From positions 1-9,834 of the forward strand of contig DATJTI010000101.1 of the NCBI GenBank assembly GCA_035503615.1: a DNA stretch of 9,834 bases, in the 5' to 3' direction. Numbering within the stretch: the stretch's first letter is position 1; every line of letters starts with the position of its first letter. The notes below the pieces were generated by a model, which searched no databases, was not told the DNA's origin, and saw only the letters and a list, made by a program, of their open reading frames with translations. Of this stretch, positions 1 through 7,204 are shown in pieces. This stretch comes from AP-15 sp035503615. GTDB lineage: Bacteria > Pseudomonadota > Alphaproteobacteria > ATCC43930 > CGMCC-115725. A program made the translations under genes and the position numbers.

Positions 1-575
1 TCGCCGAGCACGATATCGGCACCCTCACCGCCGCAAGCGACACCGGCGGCCGACGGCATCGAATGGCAATCGAGCAGCAGATAGCCGCCAAACCGCGTTT
101 TGGTCTCGCAGACGAGCCGGCGCAGTGCGCGATGATAGGGCCGGTAGAGCCCGTCGATGCGCCGTCGCGCATCGGCAAAGCACATCTGGCCCGCATAGAT
201 TTCCTCGCCGCTGGCGACGATGCGGGCAATCGTGCCGAGCCCCATCCGCACCCGCGGCGAGCCGGCGTTGACGTAATCCGGCAGCCTGTCGGAGAACATT
301 GCCGGATCGAGCTCCCAGGCCTCGCGGTTGACATCGAGATAGGCGCGCGGAAACCGGGCGGCCAGCAGCGGTGCGCCGAGAGCCGGGCCGGCGGCGAACA
401 ATTCGTTGACAAAACTGTCCTCCGACCGCCGCAACGACAGCGCATCGAGCCGCGAGGCGGCGATAAACTCGGCCGGGTAGTCCGAGCCGCTATGCGGTGA
501 GGCGAGGATCACTGGCAACCGGTCGGTGTCCGGTCGGCGCAAATCAAAAATTGCGCAAGAAAGCTCGCCATCCAT
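1..575 (-). CDS. N-formylglutamate amidohydrolase family protein (partial, C-terminus beyond left edge)
   Basis: Family members hydrolyse N-formyl-glutamate to formate and glutamate, the last step of one histidine-degradation route (HutG type); many homologues are of uncertain substrate. The 191 visible residues carry the family blocks in order: SPHSG followed by YP at 26-34, RFPRAYLDVNR at 74-84 and LLLDCHSMPS at about 167-175, whose Asp and His are probable metal or active-site residues by family knowledge. The frame is open to base 3 with no stop, so the C-terminal part lies outside the window. The ATG at 575 gives a normal N-terminus just ahead of the SPHSG block but has no strong Shine-Dalgarno. 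An in-frame GTG 12 codons upstream is an alternative. No other hut gene is visible, so a role in histidine catabolism is unproven; a general N-formyl amino acid or related amidase is possible. Confidence 0.88.
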   Translation of the reverse strand, partial: MDGELSCAIFDLRRPDTDRLPVILASPHSGSDYPAEFIAASRLDALSLRRSEDSFVNELFAAGPALGAPLLAARFPRAYLDVNREAWELDPAMFSDRLPDYVNAGSPRVRMGLGTIARIVASGEEIYAGQMCFADARRRIDGLYRPYHRALRRLVCETKTRFGGYLLLDCHSMPSAAGVACGGEGADIVLG

Positions 576-708
576 ACCGCAAAGCTTAGTGCGCTCGCCG
601 CAGGCTGTCACCACCGCGGGACCCGCCGAGGATCGTGAATCTCTGCGCAAATCCGGCAGCTCAGGCTAGATTGATTCGCATGACTGAGGGCTGTCGGAGG
701 GGATCGCG
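576..708. promoter_or_regulatory. Divergent gap between the amidohydrolase and aldo/keto reductase genes
   Basis: This 133-bp gap separates two genes that read away from each other, so it should hold both promoters. I cannot pick out a convincing -35/-10 pair for either direction. The one clear signal is a Shine-Dalgarno, GGAGGGG at 696-702, six bases before the reductase ATG. Confidence 0.35.
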
Positions 709-1689
709 ATGCAACGCCGCAGGCTTGGCGAGCTGTGGGTTTCGGCAATCGGGCTCGGCTGCGCGACGCTGACACCATTCTATGGCGAGCCGGATCCGGC
801 CGCGGCACTCGCGACCCTCGAACGCGCGCCCGAGCTCGGCGTCAATTTCCTCGACACCGCCGACGCCTACGGGCAGGGGCGCAACGAGGAGCTGATCGCC
901 CGTGCGATCAGGGGACGCCGCGCGCGATACGTGATCGCCAGCAAATTCGGCAATATCGGCCGCAATGCCGACGGCTCGGCGGCCGGTGAAGGACGCCCCG
1001 AATACCTGCGACGCGCCTGCGAGCGCAGCCTCGCCCGGCTCGGGACCGACCGCATCGATCTCTATTACATTCACCGGGTCGATCCGAAGGTGCCGATCGA
1101 GGACACCGTCGGGGCGATGGGCGAGCTGGTGCGGGCGGGCAAGGTCCGCCATCTCGGGATCTGCGAGGCCGGGGCCGAGACGATCCGGCGCGCGCACCAA
1201 ACGCATCCGCTCTGCGCGGTGCAGATCGAATATTCGCTATGGTCGCGGGATGTCGAGACTACGATCCTGCCGCTGTGCCAAGAGCTCGGCATCGGCTTTG
1301 TCGCCTACAGCCCGCTTGGCCGCGGCTTTCTGACCGGCGCGGTGACGGCGCCGGAGGATCTCGCGGCCGGTGATGCCCGCCGCCGCATGCCGCGCTTTGC
1401 AGCGGCCAATCTGCGGCACAACCTCGATCTCGTGGCCACCCTGCGCCAGCTGGCCGCAGTCGAGGGCTGCACCCCGGCGCAGCTGGCGATCGCCTGGCTG
1501 CTGACGCGCGGCGACCACATCGTGCCGATCCCGGGCACCAGCCATCGCGATCGCCTCGAGGAGAATGCCGCCGCCGCAGAGCTCGACCTAGCGGCGGCCA
1601 CCTTGCGCGCGCTCGACGCGACGTTTCGGCCGGGTGCCGCCGCCGGTCCGCGCTATGCCGAAGCCTATGCGCGCACACTCGGGATCTAG
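709..1689 (+). CDS. Aldo/keto reductase (NADPH-dependent oxidoreductase)
   Basis: The 326-residue protein is a full-length aldo/keto reductase of the bacterial YakC/perakine-reductase-like group, a cytosolic TIM-barrel enzyme reducing aldehydes or ketones with NAD(P)H. The catalytic tetrad is readable: Asp49 and Tyr54 in FLDTADAYG, Lys79 in IASKFG and His122 in YYIHRVDP. The loop PIPGTSHRDRLEEN (from about 273) is the family's cofactor 2'-phosphate site, favouring NADPH. The segment VPIEDTVGAMGELVRAGKVR is also typical. The ATG at 709 is well supported by GGAGGGG six bases upstream. The physiological substrate cannot be read from sequence. Position 121 is Ile where many relatives have Gln (YYQHR), a small change next to the catalytic His. 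It is transcribed alone, divergent from the left gene and convergent with the lipoprotein gene. Confidence 0.95.
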   Translation: MQRRRLGELWVSAIGLGCATLTPFYGEPDPAAALATLERAPELGVNFLDTADAYGQGRNEELIARAIRGRRARYVIASKFGNIGRNADGSAAGEGRPEYLRRACERSLARLGTDRIDLYYIHRVDPKVPIEDTVGAMGELVRAGKVRHLGICEAGAETIRRAHQTHPLCAVQIEYSLWSRDVETTILPLCQELGIGFVAYSPLGRGFLTGAVTAPEDLAAGDARRRMPRFAAANLRHNLDLVATLRQLAAVEGCTPAQLAIAWLLTRGDHIVPIPGTSHRDRLEENAAAAELDLAAATLRALDATFRPGAAAGPRYAEAYARTLGI

Positions 1690-1762
1690 CGCACCGCCCG
1701 CAGCCGGCATCCGCGGCAAAGCCGGTGCTCCGCCGCATGCCAGCGCCGCCTTCAACCCGCGG

Positions 1763-2641
1763 CTAGGCCGGATGCGCGCCGACGACCGGTGCCGCCGAGA
1801 TCGCCGAGGGCGGTGCGCTGCCGTCGCGCTGGTACAGGACCTTGAGCACGACAAACCAGTGGTAATAGGGATCGAGCACGGTGCCGTCGGGGGTCGCGAG
1901 ACGGCCATCTGCTGTGACCGGGACATATTTCATCGCCACCGCGTTGTCGACATTGCCGCCGATCACGTCGAGCTGCCCGGGCTTGATCGCGACGACGATG
2001 TCGCAATGGCCGGGGAACCGACCGGCCGGCAATTCGTCAAAGGTCACTTGCCGGCCCCGCCACAGGCAGATCAGGTCGCCAAGCTGCGGCGCATAGGCCT
2101 CCGGGCGCTCGGCGACCAGCGCCACTCCTGGATCGTGCCGGGCGGCAGCGTCGATATAGTCGGAATGCGTCTCCGAATAGGGAAAGCTCGAACCGGCGCC
2201 GGCCAGCCGCATCACATAGGAGATGAAGGCGGCCGACCAGGCGTAATATCCGTCGCGATCGGCCGGGAAGACCTGACCGTTCTCGTCGTGCTTGCCGGTC
2301 CAGCCGCTTTGCGGCCAGCTCGGATCGAGGCCCAGCCACCAATAAAGACCGACCCGCTGCCACAGACCGTCCTCGCGCTCTTCATCCTCCGGCAGCTCGG
2401 TATCGGGATAGACGACGGGCTGGCGGAAGGCGCGCCATTCGCCGAGCGCGATCTGGACCGCCGCTTCGCGTCCGAAGGGCTCGTAGGGCCAGCGGGCAAA
2501 GGGCGGGATGTGGGCGGTCAGCGCGGTTTCCGTCGGCGTCCGGACCAGCCGCGCCACCGGCGGCGGCGGGGCAGCGACGCAGCCGGCGACCAGGAGCACC
2601 GACAGGATCACGGCCGGCAGGATCAGGGCCGGCTGGCGCAT
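1763..2641 (-). CDS. DUF2272 domain lipoprotein, NlpC/CHAP-like
   Basis: This 292-residue protein starts with a lipoprotein signal peptide: basic MRQP, a hydrophobic stretch, then lipobox LVAGC with Cys21; Val22 at +2 predicts outer-membrane sorting. A proline-rich linker (24-29) leads to a domain I recognise as DUF2272. Its core looks like a papain-type NlpC/P60 or CHAP fold: WSAAFISYVMRLAG at 135-148, then AYAPQLGDLICLWRG at 182-196, GHCDIVVAI at 211-219 and VIGGNVDNAV at 226-235. In CHAP proteins the first block carries the catalytic Cys; here that place is Ser136, while His212 and Asn230 fit the other two catalytic positions. The ATG at 2641 has GAGG five bases upstream and gives the signal peptide; the frame stays open upstream but only through the kinase gene. 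It follows the ROK kinase by 44 bp on the same strand, so the two are probably one transcript. Function is unknown; envelope or peptidoglycan binding is an inference. Confidence 0.85.
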   Translation of the reverse strand: MRQPALILPAVILSVLLVAGCVAAPPPPVARLVRTPTETALTAHIPPFARWPYEPFGREAAVQIALGEWRAFRQPVVYPDTELPEDEEREDGLWQRVGLYWWLGLDPSWPQSGWTGKHDENGQVFPADRDGYYAWSAAFISYVMRLAGAGSSFPYSETHSDYIDAAARHDPGVALVAERPEAYAPQLGDLICLWRGRQVTFDELPAGRFPGHCDIVVAIKPGQLDVIGGNVDNAVAMKYVPVTADGRLATPDGTVLDPYYHWFVVLKVLYQRDGSAPPSAISAAPVVGAHPA

Positions 2642-2685
2642 GGTCGCCTCGCTTTGCCGAATGTGCTCGCGGAAGACGGTCGAAA

Positions 2686-3450
2686 TCAGCTGGCGGGGTC
2701 TGGGGTTGGTTCGCCGCCGATATCGAGGGCCGCGTCCGGCCGTGGCGCCCCGGCCCGCCACAAACCGATGCCGCCGGTCAGCCCGTCGGTATTGGCGACG
2801 ATCGTCACGTCGTCGGGCAGGGCGAGCATCAGCCCCTTGGCATTTCCCCCGCCGAGGTAAAGATGATCGAAATGCACGACTTCGCGCAGGATATCGATCA
2901 CCTTGGCAACCCGCTTGCTCCACGCCTTCCGGCCTTTTTTCTGGCGGGCGGCATTGCCGATATACTCGTCATAGGTCTTGTTGCCGCGGATCGGGTGATG
3001 GGAAAGTTCGAGATGCGGCATGATTTCGCCGTCGCGGAAGATCGCCGTGCCGGCGCCGGTGCCGAGGGTCAGCACCATTTCGATGCCGACCCCCTTGATG
3101 GCGCCGAAACCCTGGACATCGGCGTCGTTGAGCACGCGCACCGGCTTGCGCCAACGCTCGGCCAGCGCCGCTTGCAGATCGAAACCGCCAAGCGTCTCGC
3201 TACCGAGATTGGGGGCGGTCAGCACCCGCCCGTCGCGGACATAGCCGGGAAAGCCGACCGACACCCGTTCGAAATCACCGAGCGGCAAGACCACTGCGTC
3301 GATCGCAGCGACGAGCGCATCGGGCGCCACCGGTTTCGCCGGGGTCGGCACGCGGCGGCGGTCGCTGACCATCTCGCCCGCCGCATCGAGCAGCGCGGCC
3401 TTGATCCCGGTGCCGCCGATATCGATCGCCAGCGTGCGGGTCTCGTCCAT
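2686..3450 (-). CDS. ppgK: ROK-family sugar kinase, polyphosphate glucokinase-like
   Basis: The 254-residue protein is a cytosolic ROK/hexokinase-fold kinase closest in pattern to polyphosphate glucokinases, which phosphorylate glucose using polyphosphate and/or ATP. Visible motifs are the phosphate-1 loop AIDIGGTGIK (8-17), VGFPGYVRDGRV (65-76), catalytic-Asp block LNDAD (107-111, Asp109), phosphate-2 loop LGTGAGTA (129-136), the EL.HH block at 148-152 matching the E-x-GH sugar contact of relatives, and LGGGNAK near residue 210 as the adenosine-site motif. The Cys-rich zinc motif of classical ROK glucokinases and repressors is absent, as in polyphosphate glucokinases, and there is no DNA-binding N-terminus. 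The ATG at 3450 is chosen because GGAAGGGG lies just upstream and the protein then begins directly at the first strand; a TTG 10 codons earlier would sit in the tandem repeat. Phosphoryl donor and sugar are inferred from family resemblance. Confidence 0.9.
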   Translation of the reverse strand: MDETRTLAIDIGGTGIKAALLDAAGEMVSDRRRVPTPAKPVAPDALVAAIDAVVLPLGDFERVSVGFPGYVRDGRVLTAPNLGSETLGGFDLQAALAERWRKPVRVLNDADVQGFGAIKGVGIEMVLTLGTGAGTAIFRDGEIMPHLELSHHPIRGNKTYDEYIGNAARQKKGRKAWSKRVAKVIDILREVVHFDHLYLGGGNAKGLMLALPDDVTIVANTDGLTGGIGLWRAGAPRPDAALDIGGEPTPDPAS

Positions 3451-3460
3451 CTTCCCCTTC

Positions 3461-3494
3461 CAAACCCGGTTTCGGCCCAAACCCGGTTTCGGCC
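3461..3494. repeat. Perfect tandem duplication of a 17-bp palindromic unit
   Basis: Two identical 17-bp copies, CAAACCCGGTTTCGGCC at 3461-3477 and 3478-3494, lie head to tail. Each contains AAACC-C-GGTTT, an odd-length inverted repeat. The array touches the kinase Shine-Dalgarno and is 11-44 bases before its ATG, so in the mRNA it would form the 5' leader, or in DNA it could be a paired operator. A degenerate partial third copy (AAGCCCCGGG) follows. Function is inferred from position only. Confidence 0.75.
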
Positions 3495-3583
3495 AAGCCC
3501 CGGGTCACCGCAATATCGCAGCGCGCGGCCGAGCCGCCAAGCCCGGCGTCCGCCTTTCCAACTGTTTTCATCGATGAAAGCCG

Positions 3584-4342
3584 ATGCACCTCGAACCCTA
3601 TCGCTGGCGTGTGTCGCGCGGCTTTGCCGCTCACCTGTTCAAGGCCGTAACCCAGCAGCACCACCGCCCGCTGGCGCCGACCCTGGCCCGGCTGGTCCCG
3701 GCGGCGGGCGTGGTGCTCGACGTCGGCGCGCATGCCGGGCAATTCACCAAGCTGTTCGCCGGCATCGCCTCGGCCGGCCGGGTCTATGCCTTCGAGCCCG
3801 GCAGCTACGCCCGCTCGGTGCTGCGAGCGGTGGTCTGGCTGCATCGCCTCGACAATGTCGAAATCCTGCCGCTGGCGCTCGGTGCCGCGGCCGGGCTCGC
3901 GCGCCTGAACCTGCCGATCAAGGACAGCGGCAGCTACGGCTTCGGCCTGTCCCATCTCGGCTCGCCGGCTGATCGATGGCATCGGGTCGCCGCCGAACTG
4001 GTCGCGCTGACCACGATCGATGCGGTCGTGGCGACACTCGGCCTCGGCCGGGTCGATTTCATCAAGGCCGATATCGAGGGCTGGGAACTGTCGCTGTTGC
4101 GCGGTGCCGAAGGGACCCTGCGGCGGTTCCGGCCGGGCCTTTTGATCGAGCTTTCACAGGCCCATCTCGACCGTGCCGGCGACCGGCTCGGCGACGCCTT
4201 CGGGTTTCTGGAAGGGCTTGGCTACGCCGCGTTCAAGCTGGCTCCCGGTGGCGCGCTGGTCCCGGTCACGGCCCCGCATGACGGGGATTTCTGGTTCATC
4301 CCGGCCGGCGAGGCGGCGTCCGGCGATCGGGCGAACCGTTGA
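3584..4342 (+). CDS. FkbM family S-adenosylmethionine-dependent methyltransferase
   Basis: The 252-residue protein is a class I SAM methyltransferase of the FkbM family, mostly O-methyltransferases acting on sugars, polyketides or glycan/lipid headgroups. Motif I is VVLDVGAHAGQF at 43-54, the acidic ribose contact is FEPG at 70-73, and the FkbM hallmark VDFIKADIEGWELSLLRGA begins at 157. Length is normal and there is no signal peptide. The ATG at 3584 is the first after an in-frame TGA at 3575; its ribosome site is weak (GAAAG three bases upstream). It stands alone: divergent from the kinase across a 133-bp gap and convergent with livH, whose stop codon is only 3 bp away. No glycosyltransferase or polysaccharide gene is near, so the substrate is not indicated by context. 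Confidence 0.9.
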   Translation: MHLEPYRWRVSRGFAAHLFKAVTQQHHRPLAPTLARLVPAAGVVLDVGAHAGQFTKLFAGIASAGRVYAFEPGSYARSVLRAVVWLHRLDNVEILPLALGAAAGLARLNLPIKDSGSYGFGLSHLGSPADRWHRVAAELVALTTIDAVVATLGLGRVDFIKADIEGWELSLLRGAEGTLRRFRPGLLIELSQAHLDRAGDRLGDAFGFLEGLGYAAFKLAPGGALVPVTAPHDGDFWFIPAGEAASGDRANR

Positions 4343-4345
4343 CAG

Positions 4346-5248
4346 CTACACCCGCTCGATCCGACGCCGGCCAAAAATCCCCTCGGGGCGGATCATCAAG
4401 ACGATGATCATCAGCAGGTAGGGAACAAAATCCTTGGTGCCGCCGCCGACATAGGGGTCGAGATAGCCGGCCGCCAAATTCTCGACGATACCGACGATCA
4501 GTCCGCCGACCACCGCGCCCAGGATCGAATCGAGACCGCCGAGGATCATCACCGGAAATACCTTGAGCCCGACCAGCGCGAGCTGGTTGTCGACACCGAG
4601 CATCGCCCCCCAGACGATGCCGCCCAATGCCGAGACCACGCCGGCCAAGGCCCAGGCGAGCGCGAAATAGCGCTGCACGTTGATCCCCATCGCCATCGCC
4701 ACCTGCTGGCCGTCGGCAACCGCGCGCATCGCCACCCCGACCCGGCTCTTCAGGAACAGCCAGGTGAAGCCGGCGAGAAACACGAGGCTCACCCCGGCGC
4801 CGACCAGCTGGACCGGCGGCACGCTGACAAAGCCGAGCGAGATCGGCAGATCGCCGACCGGCATCGTGATCGCGCGGGTTCCGGCGCCGAATGCCAGCAC
4901 CGCAGCACCGCGCAACACCGCGGCCAGACCGATCGTCGCCATGATCACCGCGATCACCGGCCGGCCGATCATCGGCCGCAGCACGACGCGCTCGATCGCA
5001 AAGCCCAACACCACCATGCCGAGGATCGACAGCAGTGCGGCACTCCAGAACGGCAATCCGGCGAGATCGCCAGCCCCGGCGGCGATAAAGGCGGCGAACA
5101 TGACAAATTCGCCCTGAGCGAAATTGATCGCGTCGGTCGCCTTGTAGATCAGCACAAAGCCGAGCGCGATCAGCGAGTACATCAGCCCGATCATGATCCC
5201 GTTGACGATCAGGACCAGGGTGAACGGCCAATCGATCGCGGCCATCAT
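4346..5248 (-). CDS. livH: Branched-chain amino acid-type ABC transporter permease (LivH)
   Basis: The 300-residue integral membrane protein is a LivH-type permease of the HAAT family of ABC importers and would pair with a LivM permease in the inner membrane. Hydrophobic spans fill most of it. Conserved blocks include IYKATDAINFAQGEFVMFAAF near the N-terminus, the loop RVGVAMRAVADGQQVAMAMGI that docks to the ATPase, LKVFPVMILGGLDSILGAVVGG, and the C-terminal IRPEGIFGRRRIERV. Both ends match the family, so the gene is intact. Adjacent ATGs at 5248 and 5245 are both possible; the first begins 3 bp after the synthetase stop (TGAGCCATGATG), so translation is probably coupled. No livM follows: the next gene runs the opposite way and ends 3 bp from this stop. 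The partner permease must come from elsewhere. Confidence 0.94.
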   Translation of the reverse strand: MMAAIDWPFTLVLIVNGIMIGLMYSLIALGFVLIYKATDAINFAQGEFVMFAAFIAAGAGDLAGLPFWSAALLSILGMVVLGFAIERVVLRPMIGRPVIAVIMATIGLAAVLRGAAVLAFGAGTRAITMPVGDLPISLGFVSVPPVQLVGAGVSLVFLAGFTWLFLKSRVGVAMRAVADGQQVAMAMGINVQRYFALAWALAGVVSALGGIVWGAMLGVDNQLALVGLKVFPVMILGGLDSILGAVVGGLIVGIVENLAAGYLDPYVGGGTKDFVPYLLMIIVLMIRPEGIFGRRRIERV

Positions 5249-5251
5249 GGC

Positions 5252-7204
5252 TCAGGCCAAAGCCGGGAGCGGCGCCTGGCCGGCCATGCCGGCGATCGTG
5301 TCGACCGCCATCCTGGCGGTCAGCGTCGCCTTGCGTCCATCCTCGTAGGAGATTTCGGTGACCAGTTCGATCGCGTCGCGGCCGCCATAGAACGCGTCCA
5401 CCACGGCGGCGTATTTCTCGGCGATGAACCGGCGGCGGACCTTGCGGGTCCGGGTGATCTCGCTGTCGTCGGCGTCGAATTCCTTGTTGAGCAGCAGGAA
5501 GCGGCGGATCCGCGCCGCCTCCGGCAGGCCGGCGTTGCAACGCGTGATCTCCGCGCCGATCAGTTGCCGCACCTCGGGTCTGGCGCTCAGATCCTGGAAC
5601 GAAGTGTAGGTAATGTTGTGGCGCTCGGCCCAGTTGCCGACGGTGCCGAGATCGATCGCGATCATCGCCGCAACAAACGGCCGCCCGTCGCCATAGGCGA
5701 CCGCCTCGGCAATATACGGGCTGAATTTGAGCTTGTTCTCGATGACTTGCGGAGCGAACGCGGTACCGTCGGCGAGCGTGCCGACATCCCTCGCACGGTC
5801 GATCACGACGAGATGGCCGCGCCGGTCTAGGAACCCGCTGTCGCCGGTGTGGAACCAGCCCTCGGCATCGATCGCTTCGCCGGTCGCCGCCGCGTCCTTG
5901 TAATAGCCCTGGAACACAGCGCCGGAGCGGACCAGCACCTCGCCGCTGTCGGCGATGCGGATCGCAGTGCCCGGAATGGCCGCGCCGACCGTCTCCGGAT
6001 CGGCCTCGCCGTCGCGTTGCAGCGATGCGAGCCCGGCGAGCTCGGTCGACCCCCAGACCTGCTTCAGGTTGATCCCGAAGGAGCGGAAAAAGCGGAACGC
6101 GTCGGGCCCGAGCGGCGCGCCGCCGGTATAGACCCAGCGCGCGCGGCTGAGGCCGAGTTGGTCGCGCACCGGGCCGTAGACCAGCACCTCGCCGAGCATC
6201 AGGCCGAAGCGCTGCAGCAAGGACGGGTCGCGCCCGGCGCCACGCGCCATCTCGACCCGTTCGGCCAGGCGGCGGAAACAGTCGAAGGTGTGGCGCTTCA
6301 GCGGGCTCGCATCGGCGCCGCGCACTCGCAGCTGGGTCAACAGGGTCTCCCAGATCCGCGGCGGCGCCAGCGCCACGGTGGGCCCAAGCTCGCGCAGGTC
6401 GCGCTGCACCGTGTCCGGCCGCTCCGGGCAATTGCAGGTGAACCCGACGAGCAAGGTCAGTACCAGCGAGAACAGCGACTCGCCGATCCAGGCCATCGGC
6501 AGATAGGACAGCATGTTGTCGGTCGGGCGGATATCCTCGGCGGCGACAAAACCCTCGGCCGCGGCCAGGAGATTGGCGTGCGACAGCATCACCCCTTTGG
6601 GCTGGCCGGTGGTTCCCGAGGTGTAGCTCAAGAGCGCCGTGTCATCGGGTCTCGTGCCATCGATCTCGGCATCGATATAGCCCCGATGCTCCATACCGAA
6701 CTCGCGGCCGGTGGCCTGGAGGTCCGCGAAGGACCGGAGCACCGGCGACGCGTAATGCCGCATGCCGCGCGGATCGTCATAGACGACGAGCCCGAGATGC
6801 GGCAGCCGAGCTTCCAGCGACAGGATCTTGTCGACCTGTTCCTGGTCCTCGGCGACAGTCACCCGGATTTCGGCATGGTGCAGCACATAGGCCATCTCGG
6901 CGGCGACCGCGTCCTGATAGATCGGCACCGCGACACCGCCCAGGCACTGGGCGGCCAGCTGCGCCCAGTAGAGCCGAGGGCGGTTGTCGCCGATCACCGC
7001 CAGCCGGTCGCCGCGACGAAAGCCACGCGCGGCGAGGCCGAGTGCGAACTCCTCGACCTCGCGCGCATATTGGGCCCAGGTGAAGGTCTGCCAGATGCCG
7101 CGGCGCTTCTCGCGGATCGCCGGGCGGGCGGCCATCGTCGCAGCGTTGCGGCGCAGCAGCCGCGGCAGCGTCGCCGCCGCCGGCACCGGCGCAGCACCGG
7201 TCAC
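5252..7204 (-). CDS. AMP-binding long-chain-type acyl-CoA synthetase of an LIV-type cluster
   Basis: The 650-residue cytosolic adenylate-forming ligase would activate a carboxylic acid with ATP and join it to CoA. Motifs in order are the phosphate loop SYTSGTTGQPKGVMLSH (193-209), LPMAWIGE (235-242), VWGSTE (383-388, usually YGxTE), the ATP-ribose block GWFHTGDSGF (449-458), the hinge IDRARDV (468-474), ENKLKFSPYI, and the catalytic lysine in RTRKVRR (about Lys588). The IDR...DGTxFxPQVIENKLKFSPYI pattern is that of long-chain FACS-type ligases common in LIV-type clusters. The start is the GTG at 7204: it overlaps the livG stop as GTGA, has GGGAGGCGGA immediately upstream, and lies just before the first conserved region. 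The frame stays open for about 880 bases further upstream, but only through livG coding sequence in another frame. The acid substrate, fatty or aromatic, cannot be fixed from sequence. Confidence 0.93.
   Translation of the reverse strand: MTGAAPVPAAATLPRLLRRNAATMAARPAIREKRRGIWQTFTWAQYAREVEEFALGLAARGFRRGDRLAVIGDNRPRLYWAQLAAQCLGGVAVPIYQDAVAAEMAYVLHHAEIRVTVAEDQEQVDKILSLEARLPHLGLVVYDDPRGMRHYASPVLRSFADLQATGREFGMEHRGYIDAEIDGTRPDDTALLSYTSGTTGQPKGVMLSHANLLAAAEGFVAAEDIRPTDNMLSYLPMAWIGESLFSLVLTLLVGFTCNCPERPDTVQRDLRELGPTVALAPPRIWETLLTQLRVRGADASPLKRHTFDCFRRLAERVEMARGAGRDPSLLQRFGLMLGEVLVYGPVRDQLGLSRARWVYTGGAPLGPDAFRFFRSFGINLKQVWGSTELAGLASLQRDGEADPETVGAAIPGTAIRIADSGEVLVRSGAVFQGYYKDAAATGEAIDAEGWFHTGDSGFLDRRGHLVVIDRARDVGTLADGTAFAPQVIENKLKFSPYIAEAVAYGDGRPFVAAMIAIDLGTVGNWAERHNITYTSFQDLSARPEVRQLIGAEITRCNAGLPEAARIRRFLLLNKEFDADDSEITRTRKVRRRFIAEKYAAVVDAFYGGRDAIELVTEISYEDGRKATLTARMAVDTIAGMAGQAPLPALA

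Noticed and set aside
1690..1762. Possible bidirectional terminator between the reductase and lipoprotein genes.
   Set aside because: Only short interrupted GC matches (about 5 bp) and no T-run on either strand, so no stem-loop terminator can be supported.
1634..2860. A 408-residue plus-strand open frame opposite the DUF2272 gene.
   Set aside because: No recognisable domain; the opposite strand encodes a lipoprotein with signal peptide, ribosome site and conserved blocks.
2863..3972. A plus-strand open frame spanning the kinase and the start of fkbM.
   Set aside because: It is antisense to the ROK motifs and then out of frame with the FkbM motifs; no domain of its own.
4296..6431. A 711-residue minus-strand open frame across livH and the ligase.
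   Set aside because: It is an Arg/Pro/Ala-rich alternative frame of two well-supported genes, typical of high-GC DNA with few stops.
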